Below are positions 35,707 to 47,747 of a stretch of 64,000 nt of DNA, in pieces; position 1 is the first letter of the stretch, and each line of letters starts with the position of its first letter. Where the stretch lies: contig NC_065538.1 in the NCBI RefSeq assembly GCF_932294415.1, positions 9,740,330-9,804,329 of the forward strand. Direction: 5' to 3'. The position numbers were made by a program, and so were the translations under genes. Under the pieces are notes generated by a model, which was not told where the DNA came from, did not search any database, and saw only the letters and a program-made list of their open reading frames with translations. The DNA is from Quercus robur (Eukaryota; Streptophyta; Magnoliopsida; Fagales; Fagaceae).

Positions 35707-37050
35707 GTTATTGGAGCATTTTAATATTAAATAATTAAAATGAATAAATGTAACAACATAAATGTAAAGATGTGACAGTGAATATGGAAGATGAGGAGTT
35801 AGTGAAAATGTTTAATCCCACATTGAAAAGGAGATAAACTATTTTATTCTTTTTAATTGTAGTGATTAATGAGTTAACATGAATTGTTTTAGATATTGGG
35901 CTAGATACGTGCGCAAAAGGGAGGTGAAGGGTGGAGGTATCAGAAGTATTATTCAGTTTCTTCTTGCGTTATTTCTATTATCATTGTGTTTGTACCAACA
36001 AGAGCCAATCCTTATAGCTACAGTATTTGATTTTTTTTGGGGGGGGGGGGGGGGTTAACAACGTCAATTGAACTTTTTTTTTTAAATATAATTTGTTATG
36101 GACATATGAACTGTTAGTTACTCAATTTATATATAATAAGTTAGTAACATAACAAATTGTCATAATATTTTTCTTTGCACATTTTCCATATTTTCAACAT
36201 GTGGATTTATATTTTACATGCACATGTGATTTTAATTAGTTAGTTAATTTGTTAGTGATATTTTCTTAGGTGAGCTTAAGGGGTGGCAGTTGGAATTATT
36301 TTCAGGGTGATTATTAAGAAACTTAAATTATACAAAATCTAATAAAAAGAAAATTTTATATATAGACAAAAAAAAAAAAAAAATCACGCAAATACATAAA
36401 ATCTTACAATTTCATTCTAAAAATTTTCTTATTTTAAAATTGTTACATGATAGTCTCATTATCAAAATGCTACAAGATACACATATCTTTCAAAATTTTA
36501 GTTGAATAAAATTTTTCTTAGACTTTTTCTTTTTATTTGTAAGGACCTAATTTATTGTTAAAGGGACCAAAGTTTAAGGACAAAGTTTGACTACAAACTT
36601 AGGATACAATTCTCACAATACGAATTAAAATGGCTACATATTTTAAAAATCTAACTATTGAATTATATGTTCTTTATATTCTTAAAAAACATGTCAAATT
36701 TCATGTTAATCAGATGTTATTTACTATTTAATCCATAAACTTATTTTTTTATGTATAATTTTAGATTACAAAATCTAGGAATTTTAAAATTTGATTGATG
36801 ATATAACTATTAATATTTGATTTTCTTAAAATTTTTCAAGTATAGAGAATATAAGAAAAAAAATGTAATTCATTGATTTTTCAAAATTTACATCGAGTAA
36901 AAAATATTGAGTAGAGTTGTAAACTTAGTTTTATAAATAAGTTTGTTGCCAAATTTTGTTCAAAGTGTAATTTTGTTGGGTTTAAAAAAAATTTAGGATG
37001 GTCACAATTTAGGGTAAAAATCTTAATTTTTTTTTAATTTATATAATTAT
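35570..37050. other. Unit B middle part, no gene
   Basis: (TA)n at 35673-35701, a G-run at about 36038-36053, then AT-rich DNA homologous to 29150-29695. From about 36998 homology to unit A is interrupted by an insertion that holds the solo LTR. Confidence 0.5.
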
Positions 37051-37817
37051 TGTGGGAGCCGGTTAATTAATAAATTATTAAAATCGTGTTAATTGGGCCT
37101 ATGGCCCATCCAAGGACGTAAAACTGTTCGAGGAGGCCCATATCAGGTTATAAGGGTAACCAAATGAAAGGAAGAGTAGATATAACGTGCGGTAAGTTCA
37201 GTATGCGTCCGAGAACAAAATCCTTCTTGGCAATATGAGTCCGAGGACGACCTGAACGCCACATTGTTACAAACACACTTTGGAACTGCGTTACCACTAA
37301 AAGGACATGGGACCAAGGATAAGAAAGAAAAGGTAAACAAATATCTTTAACAACAGCTGCCTCCGCATTAATTGCCTCTCAACCAACTCTCTGGCCGCAT
37401 TAATATGGAGATGATACCTGAACAGTGATGAGGCAGCCTTACAATTGCTGGTTGGAGGTTCCAGAAGGTGTTGGATGAGACAGGAAGAGATCCCCCGAAC
37501 CCAACCTACACGTGTGTGGTGAAGATGATACCAAGAGGGCAGTATATAATATGGAAGAATGCATTGAGAGAGGGGATCAGAACTTCACAAACAAAGAGTA
37601 CTCAGAAGAAAACCTTATGAAACAAAGAACTAAATTGGTTTCAAGGAGAAATTGATTGTGATATTAGTGCTAGTCTATCTATAAACGCTAAATTTAATCG
37701 TATTTCTTTTGGAGTTAACATAGTTCTTTGACACCCACGCTCTACAAATTTATTGTTTGGATCTTTAACGTTCGAACCCAATACCAATTTGGGATCGTTA
37801 CAAATTGAGTCCCTACA
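37051..37817. mobile_element. Solo LTR (family 2), 767 bp, ATTAT duplication
   Basis: It starts tgtgggagccgg and ends gagtccctaca, with TG...CA termini. It is flanked by ATTAT (37046-37050 and 37818-37822). A TATA-like tatataatatgg lies near 37545 and an LTR-type leader follows. It is probably of gypsy or other LTR-retrotransposon origin; there is no internal region. Confidence 0.75.
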
Positions 37818-37822
37818 ATTAT

Positions 37823-39655
37823 TATTATTATTATTTTTTAGTAGGTTAGGATGGTCCTGTGACCTCCTTGAACCTAGAGTGAACCTAGAGTGGAGCTGCC
37901 CCAGGCTAGCTCTTGTGTATGTATATATGAGTGCTTAGTGATGTAACATACACAACAATAATACAAGAAGTTATTTATTATGCTCTCTATATTCTAACTT
38001 GTTATCAAAGCATATTTAACTTCTTGGCATCAATATCATCTTTTCCTTACTCTGGATTTTAAGACTAGCACAACAAGTTGATTTCTTTACGAGTTTTTAT
38101 ATTTTGAAATCGTTACATGATAGTTCATTATCAATTGTAACGATAGTTCATTATCAATTGTTATTATTTATTGTCAATGTGTGCAGGTGTGACCATTTTA
38201 TTTCGATAAGTTTGTATAAATTTTTATTTTTATGTAGCTATCATTATTTATTTGTCATTATTTTTATGAAAATATTGTAAACTAAATGACAAAACTCAAC
38301 CCACTTGCCCACACAATCACACTCATCCATGTATAAATAATACACTAAGTGTATGCTTGAACAATCACTAACTTTATTGTTTTTTTCTTGAATCACTAAC
38401 TTTATAACAAAAAGTTATTATAATCGGATAACAATATAAACATTATAACAAACTTTCTGTATTTTCTAATTATTAAATTATACATATGTATGTGTGTGTG
38501 TGTGTGCACATTTATGTACATTACAACTCACATAAATATATAACATTATAATAAAAATAAAAATAACGCACACAATCAGTATCATGCGTGAAAGAGATAT
38601 TCGTGATTTGTGTTTTTTGATTTTGAAATAGGCTTATCTGTGTTGCTATTTGATTTAGACCTAGGTTGATATGTGCGAAAATATTTTTGAGAGTAAATTG
38701 AATAGGTAAAAATATACTTTGAATGTATATTTTTTAAAGTTAAGGGACAACCCTAAAGTATATGTGCACCTGCGCTTGTCTACCCGCTAAAATCCTCCCC
38801 CGCCTTTAACGCACGAGTGGGGTGGAACCCCTATGTCGGAACTATAAGTGAAGCCCACTCCCTAGTTATTATGATAGTGTCTTGTGCGTGATGAATCATG
38901 ACCTTTAATTTGTGTGAGGAAAGAATCTTTGTAAATGGAGGTTTGAGATCATGTGCAATACCTAGGGTGTTGCACTTGATGCAATAACAATAAAAGGTTG
39001 AGATTGTTCAATCTCAACCATTAAATAAAAAAATATTAGATACAATAGTAATGAATAGCTGAGATTGAAAGTTGTAAAATACAACTTTTAATCTCAACCA
39101 TTAAATAAAAAATATTAAAAAGAAGTAAAAAGTTAAAATTAAAAAATTAAAAATGTAAAAAATTTAAGAAGGAAATGAAGTAATTGCATTTACCTGATCT
39201 CAATCGGTAAATGCATACACGAAAAAGAAAAGTGGAGAGAGATATGGAAGATATGGTTTCCGTTTAAAGAGAATGGAGGATAACATTGTTGGTCGCAGCT
39301 GTTTTACTTTCCACGAGTAGAAAATGAAGTGGGAAAAGAAAAAGGCCCCGCATAGAAAAATTAAACGTCTTTTTTGTTTGTTTGTTTCTTTTGATGAAAA
39401 TTAAACGATTTCTTTATCACCACCCCTTATGACTTTCAGTTTCAGAAAAATTAAACTTCTATTCTTTTTTTTTTTTTTTTTTTTTGTTTCTTCATTTCAA
39501 TTAATTTAATGTAGCTAACTAATCATTACTAATGGGTGCCCACTGTCCACTGCCTAATGCCAATCAGCCACCCATTGACGATAGCGTTTCTTTTTTTCTT
39601 TTTATTTTGGCAATTTATTTTGGCAAATTCTATTAACGCATTTGGTTTGGGCTTA
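37823..39655. other. Unit B distal part, no gene
   Basis: 37838-37900 (ggatggtcctgtgacctcctt) resembles the hAT end motif at 35523 and may be the remainder of the element hit by the solo LTR. From about 37965 the sequence follows unit A. (TG)n at about 38487-38507 and a T-run at 39466-39485 are present. Confidence 0.5.
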
Positions 39656-40210
39656 ATGCTAATCAGGTCTAAATTTTTTTAAAATTTATCAATTGGGTCC
39701 CTAAAACATATGTTATGTTTGGAAATTTAGAGGAAGATGAGAGAGTAGAGGGGAATGATTATCCTCCACCTTATTTGGATGTTTTTAAAATTAAGTTAGG
39801 GGAGGGAAATAATTAGCTTTTTTTATAATTTGTAATTTTGTTAATATGGTGAGAGTAAATTTGGTAATTCATTTGCTCAAGCATTTCTATACTCTACTCT
39901 CCCTCAAAATCTCTTAATTAATTTGGAGGAATGAAAAATAAGGGGTTAGAAGTAGTTAGAACCCCTCCAAATCCCTCCTTCTCTTCCATTAAAAAAAAAT
40001 CCAAATAAGGTAATTTAACTTACTCTCCCTCCCCTTATCTACTTTACTGTCCATCCATCCAAACAAGCTAATAGTTTCTAAAAACTGTTAGGCCAGTTAG
40101 TCATTTTTCTCAACTGTTTTAGGCATTAAGGACCAAATTAATATATTTTAAAAGTCTTGAATCTAGTTAGTATTAGCTTAAACTTGAAAGTATGTTAATT
40201 AAATTTACCA
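39656..40210. mobile_element. MITE related to 17544-17767, split by another foldback element
   Basis: The outer arms (ttaatgctaatcaggtctaa at the left; gtcttgaatctagttagtat and aatttacca at the right) match the foldback family at 17544. Between about 39715 and 40075 lies a second inverted-repeat element: tggaaatttagaggaagatg and ccaccttatttggatg on one side, ccaaataagg and tccatccatccaaacaag on the other. Borders are approximate. Confidence 0.45.
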
Positions 40211-41518
40211 TTAAAAAAAATGTTACGTCTTTGCCATTATATATATATATATATATATATGTTGTATGATGTCTTAACTCTTAACTCTTATAAAATGTTG
40301 TATTAACTAATTTAATTGATAGTAGGCAATATTTTCTTATATAATAATTAAAAAAAAAAACTATGTAATAAGGATATAATAGAAAAAATTTATATAAACT
40401 ATTTTTTTCTATCATCTTTTTTTTTTTTTTTTTCCTCAACCAAACAAATAAAATTTATATTTGTTGTTTATTCTTCTACTTTTCCATATCCCAACCCTTT
40501 TCATCCTCTCTAGGTCTCACTTTTCCATGCTCTTAACCAATCAAAACAATGTTAGTTATAATTATAGGAACATTACTAATACAATTTTTTATTTAATACT
40601 AATCACTATATGTCACATTAATAATTATGAGGAAAAAAAAATTATGATATACGTTTTGTCTTTCGACTTATTGTTGTTCAAAGAAATTGAAAATGAAAAT
40701 AACCTTATCTTTCCAAAAAATTTGACAAATTTAAACCTAACTACCATACAACGATTGGTTAAAGTTATTTGATGCTAAGTTTGATTTGGAGTGAAATCAT
40801 TTGCTTTTATTAGTTTTTTAGTGTTTGGTGGGGGGGGGGGGGGAAGGAATGGCAATATTGAAAATAAAGAGTTTGGTCAAATGGAAAACTAACCCTTTGA
40901 TTTGGTTCATTTTAAGATTAATATTTAGACCCTGCAATTGAGTTGTTAATATAACATTTATAAACATCACTTGACCCAAAAGGTTCAAGCCTATGAGTTT
41001 GGACTCAACTATTTTCTATTAAACACTCTCTTTTCGTTCTTATTCAATGTGAAACTTTATTCACACGTATATACTCAATAATCTCCCTCTCACATATAAG
41101 TCTTTGCCTCTTTGTGGTTCACAAACAAGTCATACTCACTCCCCCTCGTCTATGAGCATTTTCCATCACCAATGTGTCATCTATGGGTATAGACACCCCA
41201 TTGTAACTAACACTTAACCTCATAATGTTTGCTTCACATCTCAGAGGTAAAAATGTAATTTTGACTATTTTATTTCCAAATGCATTCCAAAAAATAAATC
41301 TTAAAGTCACAATGATCAAAATGAGAAGTCGTGGGCTTAATATGTATTTGCATGAATTGAATCCCAACCACATGTGATTAATGACAGGTTGTAACAATAT
41401 TGATTGAGGATATGATTTATTGTGAAGTTGCATGCATCTAATTTAATTCGAGGGACAAAGCATTAATTAAATCCTAAAAATTTGGTTGAAAATAATTGAT
41501 TTACTTAAGGTTCGTTTG
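40211..41518. other. AT-rich intergenic stretch, no supported gene
   Basis: (TA)n at 40240-40261, a T-run at 40418-40433 and a G-run at about 40830-40842. Open frames at 40461-40772 and 41119-41433 have AT-driven composition and no recognisable motif. Confidence 0.45.
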
Positions 41519-41706
41519 GGATCCACTTATTTTGCTGAAACTGAAAACTTTTTGTCAAAGGACTGTAAATAAAGATAAAAATTAGTTGAAATAGTATAGT
41601 AGAACCCATGTATAGTATTAAAAAGTGTAGTGAGACTTATTAATAGTATAAAAAATAAGTTGAATAGTAAAATAAGTTGGCAAAAATAATCTTTGCCAAA
41701 TGGACA
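41519..41706. mobile_element. MITE, 188 bp, with CTTAA flanks
   Basis: The left end ggttcgtttgggatccac pairs with the right end gccaaatggaca. CTTAA occurs at 41514-41518 and 41707-41711. A second copy is at 33566-33762. Confidence 0.6.
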
Positions 41707-42724
41707 CTTAAGGAAGTTAGAAATTAATTGGCTAAACCTGATCTCCCAATGAGAGTCTGGAATAGTTGAAATTTGGAGAGAATCAAAGCATTAAAGTTAG
41801 AGTCACACAAAAATGGATAGAAATTTGCCATTGCTGGGCCAAAGTTCCAATCAGCTTTTGCAGTAAGAAAAATCTTCCCTTTTTCGGTTTTGCTTGCTTC
41901 CCACTCAGGTCAGACCTTCCCTACTCTAAATTTCAATCTAAATTCATATTTTCCATAGTTTCATATGTTGAACAATCATTGTTTTAGTTGTTTGGTTATG
42001 CTCTTCAAAAATGATTGAAGATAGTTTTCAAAGGGAAACTTTTGGTAACATTTATGCAGTGTTTATCTTTTTCATAACCAGGAAACATAAATATTAGCGT
42101 AAAAATTTTTCTGAGCAAATGCATTATCAATTTTTAGTTCTGCTTTGTGTTTCTGAGTCTCCAAGAAGAGAATTTTATTGCTTAAGAAGAGAACTAAACA
42201 ATATATAGAGCTCTTGTGATTGTTTGAGCACTACCCCTTACCCCTTTCCCATTCTTCATGTCTATATTACACTGGATCCATTTAATTAGGCATTTTGGGA
42301 GCTTAAAAGAACACTTTTAAATCCAAAATTCTGTTTTGCAACCACAATTTTTTATAACTTTTTTACAAACGTTCATTTTATACTCAAAACATAGTTTTCC
42401 GACAGCTTATATAAATACATCCAATATCTTCTTTGTTAATGCAAGGCTTAAACCAGTGAAATTTTGAAATGCATGGAAGCTAACGGTGTCCAAGGCCTTA
42501 AAAGAAAACATGTTCCAGACATCGTCGGTTATTATTTATATAACTAGTTTCCCAATCAAGTTAAACTGTCAGATTCCTTCTTCGATGAAGGACACTCACA
42601 ACTGCATCTCCATGGTACAGAAATATAATGAAAAAAATGAAAAAAAAATAAATAAATAAAGTTTTTCCGTTAGATATACGGGGGCACATAGACAAAGATT
42701 TTACCAGTTTAGTGCTTGTAGAAT
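41707..42724. other. Intergenic, no supported gene
   Basis: Unremarkable AT-rich DNA upstream of the decayed gene. Confidence 0.35.
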
Positions 42725-44070
42725 CTAGATATGAAATGAAGGAACATCTGAATAAAGAATAATGCATCAGAAGATTTACTTGATGAAGTCCATAACTCCA
42801 CAAATCCAAATGAGCCAAATTTAGCAACATAACTTTAACAAGCTCCAGTATTAAGGAACATGAGTTTGCAACTTAACATAGAAAATCAAAACTTTCAAAA
42901 TTTATCATTGCTTGTTTCAGCCAGCTCACATACCGTTGATTATAATGTCATGTATAGATAACAGAGCAACACTTTAATGACCCAGATGGCGGTTTCAATT
43001 CAGGGCAGTTTGAATTGAGATATGAAATGGAGGAACATTATAAGCAAGAACCCAGAGCAACACTTTTAATGACCCAGATAGTCGTTTCAATTCAAGGCAG
43101 TTTGAATTGAGTTATGAAGTGGAGGAATATATGAGCAAGAACGATAAACCAATGAATTTACTTGATGAATTCACCATTTATCAAAGTCAGCCAGATTTGG
43201 CAACACAACTGCAACGAGCTCCAGCAGCAAGGAACATGAGTTCACAACTCCAGACTTTCAAAATTTACCATTGCCTGTTGTAGCCAGCTCATGTGGCATT
43301 GAAGGTAGTACTATTTATAGATGCTAGAGTAACACTTCGATGACCCAGTTCATGACTCAAACTCTGTTAAGTGAGCAAATATTCAACGAGCTATCGTAAG
43401 GTCGGCCTTTTGTCTACCACATATCCAATGATAAACCAACGAATTTACTCGCCAATAATGCTCAAGACCAGGCCTTGGATGAGAATGTGGGAGTCAAGGT
43501 AGGCAATGACCCAACGCGCTGCCTTCTCCAGCATTGCTAACTTTGATTCCTTTCTTTGGGCTAATTCTGGAGATAACAGCTTCATGATCTCCAATTATAC
43601 TTCTCTTCCAAGTTCTTTTAAAGATTGTGGTCTCATCTTCAACTTTGATGATACAACTATAATCTGTGATGATATTCCTTTTGATATTAATACTAGAGAT
43701 TATAGTTCCTTCTTGAATGACAGGTACCCTAGGGAAGTAGAGTAATTTTCTGTCCCACTTTTAACATTGCACTTTATTAATCGCAGCATGCATGATACAT
43801 GTCTATTTGTTCTGTTCCTTATAAAGTAAGTACAGTATGGCATTAAAAGAACATATATAACATACTGCCGTTGATAGAACATGAAATACTAACAGTGAAA
43901 TAAAGAATTTTTATTCATTAGGTTACTCTCTTGCATGTCTTTTGTTATAAGAATTTCTACTACTAAAATAACGAGAACTAATTAATTTTGATTTGGTTCT
44001 CTTGCAGCTAAGCGCTGGATTCCCTGAAACCAACTTTGACTGGTGGTCATCCCAAGGATTATGCTTTTAG
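42725..44070 (+). pseudogene. Decayed gene with internally repeated coding-like segments; paralogue of the gene ending at 153
   Basis: Coding-like segments appear in shifting frames: DPDGGFNSGQFELRYEMEEH (about 42980-43040), LLDEFTIYQSQPDLATQLQR (about 43155-43215), SEQIFNEL and GRPFVYHISNDKPTNLLANN (43372-43460). They end in an open frame 43506-43745 with NFDSFLWANSGDNSFMISNY. Blocks such as gaacatgagtt..caact and caacactt.aatgacccaga recur at about 380-bp offset, so the region is internally duplicated. A donor (GACAG|GTACC, 43723) is followed by an intron and the exon at about 44008-44070, which matches 67-153. Stops and frame shifts break the middle. The acidic, Asn/Ser-rich composition would suit a transcription factor activation region, but I cannot name the family. 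Confidence 0.4.
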
Positions 44071-44204
44071 GTTACAGTTTTGTCCTTTTTTATTTTATTT
44101 TATTATTTATATCTTTTTGAGATAATTATTTTGTCCTCTTTGATTCTACGCAGGTGCGCATTGTTTCTCTTAAATTTTCTTTCCAGAGACACGTTTCTCC
44201 TAAC

Positions 44205-46665
44205 TTTTTTTTTAATAACTAAGAAAGATACATGTTCAAAAGGCTAGTTTGTGCAGGAAAAGAACAAGGCAAACCAAAATTTACAAAGAAAAGAAGAAGA
44301 AAGGGAAAAAGAAAACGAAGAAGAAAATTAATTACAAAAGAGGAGGGAAGAAAGGAATAAAGGGAGAGAGTCATTAGATGTGAATCCTCAAGTCCAAGCC
44401 CAGTCAAATAGAGAACCACTATAAATAGCAAGCAATTGATCTCCAGTGCAATCCAAGTCCTCAAAAGTCCGCCTATTGTGCTCCTTCCATAGACACCACA
44501 ATAAGCACAATGGAACAAAATTCCAAATGTTAGACGAGTGTTTCCCCAACCAATTGCACCCAGCAAAAGCAAATCTATGACCGTTCTAGGTAAGACCCAC
44601 GAAATCCCAAAAGATTTAAAAACAAAACTACATAACCGATAAGCCTTCTCATAATGTAGCAATAAGTGGTCCACAATCTCCCCACAGTGATGACACATAA
44701 TACACCAGTCAACAAAATTGAAACCCCCAAGTCTCAAATTATCACCTATATAAATCTTACTCCAAGCTACCGTCCAGACGAAGAAGGAAACACATCGGGG
44801 GCCTTAACTTTCCAAATACATTTCCAAGGAAAGACACTAGAAGAAGAACCTCTCAACTTATTGTAAAACAAGCAGATGTCAAAATCTCCATTAGGCTTCA
44901 ACTTCCATCTATTTGTTGAAGGAATATTGGATTCCAAGATGCGGAGAAAGTCGTCCCCTGAAGCCATCTCCCAATCATTAAAATCTCAAATGAATTGAAC
45001 ATCCAAACTTCTCCTTTCCCCCACCCCTAGTCTTGTCAAAGAAGACTCAACAAAGGCCTCCCTATTAGTGGAAATACCATACAACCTTGAGAAAGTCAGT
45101 TGGAGAGGTTGAGTCCCACACCACCCATCTTGCCAAAATCTCACTCTATTCCCCCCCCCCCTCCCCCAAAACAACAAACTGGGTATTTTTTCTAAAATCT
45201 TCCCAATCCATACAAATACCTCTCCATAAACCACACTCATGAACACCCATACCCAATTAAAAGTCCATCTCTCCCACTCTTCCCCAAACTTTGAAACTGC
45301 CACTCTCTTCCAAAGCCGAGTCTCCTCATTCCCAAACCGCCAAAGATATTTTCCTAGTAAGGCTTTGTTAAATGTAGTTAACTTCCTTATACATAAACCA
45401 CCATTGGCCATAGGCGTGCACATTTTGTCACATCCTACCAAGTGAGTCTTGTTATCATCCCACAAAAAAGTCCCTTTGAAACTTTTCGATTATATTTGCC
45501 ACATGAGTAGGAATAGTCAAAAGTGATAGGAAATAAGTACGAAGACTAGATAACGTACTTTTGAGCAGCGTCAAAATACCCCCTTTTGATAAAAATAGCT
45601 TCTTCCACGCGGCTAACTTTCGCTCAATTTTTTCCATAATAAAATTCTAAATTGAAAGAGATTTATGAGAAGCCTCTAACAACATGCCAAGATAGGACAT
45701 AAGCAATGTACCAATCCTAGAACCCAAAATCTTAGCCAAAGCATGCACATTATTTACCCCCTCTATTGGAATCGTTTCACTCTTCTGTACATTGACCTTC
45801 AAGTTTGTCACAACTTGAAAACAAAGTAGCAACATTTGAACATGAAGTATTTGCTCCACATCTACATCACAAAATAGAATTGTATCATCTGCAACTACCA
45901 ATAGCCTTGAAACCACTGATTAAGCCAGCACCCTCCACTTTGTTCAACATCCTACTAAAAACCTCCATCATAATCAAAAACAGGATAGGAGATAGCAGAT
46001 CCCCTTGTCTCAAACCCCTTGAACTACCAAAGAAATCAACTTGTTATGATCCCAGTGTTTCACATGGATTAAGTATAAGTTTAACCATGTGTTTATAAGC
46101 TCTTGGGCACTCTCCCCTTGCAAGCCGGTTTTCAAGAGTGAGTTCTACCCATGGGTTTCTGACATTTGGTATTAGAGCCAATCCCCACCCCAAGTAATTT
46201 GGTGTAGCTCATTGAGTATGGGATCAAATGAGTTGCGGCTTTGTGGTTGGATTCCCAAGGGGGTAACCTAAAGGCTAGATTAAAACATTTGATAGGTGAG
46301 TAGAGCCACCAAAAGAAAAGGGGCTACCATCGGGTTAGTGTCGCTAGAGTAAGCGTTCATGGACATCGACTGTGGAGTGTGGCGGTATGTTATGATCCTA
46401 CTAATTCACATGGATTAATTATAAGTTTAACCATGTGTTTTTAAACTCTTGGACACTCTCCTCTTGCAAGTCGGTTTTAAAGGATGAGTTCTTCTCATGG
46501 GTTCCTAACACAACTGAAGACCCATTGATCAAAACATAAAATTGAACTATGGATATACATGTTCGGATCCACCTACAACACTTCTCCCCAAAGCCCAGTC
46601 TCTTTAACAAATCCAGGAGAGCCTCCCAATTCACTTGGTCATATGCTTTAGTAAAGATTTTCTTA
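44205..46665 (-). pseudogene. L1-type LINE, 5'-truncated, decayed, split by a TRIM
   Basis: On the minus strand, in order, it begins near the fingers of the reverse transcriptase ([20 protein letters not shown]). It continues with [19 protein letters not shown], interrupted by the TRIM between V and D. The palm follows, with ADDTILFCD (catalytic ADD at 45884-45892; the usual F/Y before ADD is V). Then come the thumb and the connecting region ([42 protein letters not shown]). Last is a zf-RVT-like end (FPWKCIWKVKAPDVFPSS; CHHCGEIVDHLLLHYEKA). Several frame shifts separate the segments. A T9 run on the plus strand at 44205-44213 marks the poly(A) end. The endonuclease and the start of RT are missing, as is usual for truncated LINE insertions. 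Confidence 0.85.
46042..46510 (+). mobile_element. TRIM retrotransposon, 469 bp, complete, CAACT target duplication
   Basis: Two 123-bp direct repeats (46042-46164 and 46388-46510) begin tgttatgatcc and end gaca/aaca. Just inside the left repeat is tggtattagagcca (46167-46180), a one-mismatch match to the usual primer-binding site for initiator Met tRNA. A purine-rich stretch (gtggagtgtggcggta) precedes the right repeat. CAACT flanks the element (46037-46041 and 46511-46515). There is no coding capacity. Removing it and one CAACT restores the LINE reading frame. The LTRs differ at around a tenth of positions, so it is not recent. Confidence 0.9.
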
Positions 46666-46901
46666 AAAGTTTGATATTTTCTTCCTTCAACAGCTTAATT
46701 AAACCATGTTTTTCGTTGAAGCTTTTATGGGTATTTTCCCATAAAGGTAAATAGATCTTTGGCAAGCATTTACAGCAACCAAACCCACAAATTAATTAAA
46801 ACCTAGATTAAAAGATTAAAAACCCAGTTCAAATATCAATTTTTTCTCTATTTTTTTTTTGTTATTAAAAATCTAAGCCAATTAATGTTAAAGGTTCAAG
46901 A

Positions 46902-47046
46902 GGAAAATTATTGAATACTTCGGAAGTATCATAAATGTGTACTCTCCCATCTCACATAAATTATGAGTCTCACCATAAATTTAATTAATTATGTGAAAAT
47001 GAGAAGTACACATTTATGGTACTCTAGAAGTACTCAATAATTACCT
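46902..47046. mobile_element. MITE-like foldback element, about 145 bp
   Basis: ggaaaattattgaatacttc at the left mirrors gaagtactcaataattacc at the right. Arms of about 60 bp include cataaatgtgtact and its complement. Confidence 0.6.
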
Positions 47047-47502
47047 AGATGATGACAAATTAATGACTTTACACATAATTTAGGACAATAATTACAAAAC
47101 AATGTCGGTTAAAATTATGATGCTAGAAAATATGGAGAAACATTGGACAAAGAAACCTTGATGTATTTGGAAAAAAATGCTGCTTTCTAGTTAAATTAAA
47201 TTAACCATTAACGTTTCCACAGTCGACAAACAACAAAATCATATAATTCAATGGAAATTATCTGCTACTAATTAATTTTTTAGGTAAAGTTTCATTTAAA
47301 AAAGCTGAAAGGTGCCAACCAAGTACATAGACATTCACAAAATGTGGGAGTACTTAATAAAAAATCCTAACAACTATAAGAATTACTAATGAAAGAAAAA
47401 AAAATTGAACTTTCTTGTTTAGATTGATTCAAAAGTTCTTCAAACTCTATTTTCACAATTTCTTATTCTTATACAGCCATCCTAGTTTTACTTTTGCTTT
47501 AA

Positions 47503-47747
47503 GGGTCCATTTGGATACAGCTGAAAGCTAAAAACTGAAAATTGAAAATTGAAAAACACTGTAGCAAAATAATTTTTAAATATGTGAATAGTACGATAAA
47601 ACCCATTTTTAATGAAAAAGTTGCTGAAAATTGAAATTTGTGGGTCCGTGAACAGTGCACATTGTGCACTGTTCACGGGAAAAGTCAAACATTTCGGCTC
47701 AAAAAAAAAAAAAAAAAAAACAGCTGAAATGCAAAACGTGCGTCCAT
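47503..47747. mobile_element. MITE-like element with a near-perfect 33-nt hairpin
   Basis: The ends gggtccatttggatacagct and cagctgaaatgcaaaacgtg plus cgtcc form an imperfect inverted repeat. Inside, a 16-bp perfect inverted repeat (ccgtgaacagtgcaca) with a single-base centre occupies 47646-47678. An A-run lies at 47701-47720. Confidence 0.55.

Larger units (their letters stand above)
33481..39655 (+). repeat. Tandem segmental duplication, unit B (empty CACTA site)
   Basis: The counterpart of 507-32770. The site homologous to the CACTA insertion reads agaataagaacagaggaaaa (34616-34635) without interruption. Private insertions relative to unit A are a MITE (33566-33762), an hAT element (34899-35569) and a solo LTR within a further insertion (about 36998-37965). 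Boundaries are approximate. Confidence 0.8.

Noticed and set aside
40461..40772. 103-codon open frame
   Set aside because: Ile/Asn/Leu-rich composition expected from AT-rich DNA; no motif, no splice context, no neighbour.
46387..46510. Second copy of the ttatgatcc repeat as an independent insertion
   Set aside because: It pairs with 46042-46164 as the right LTR of one TRIM, shown by the shared CAACT duplication and primer-binding site.
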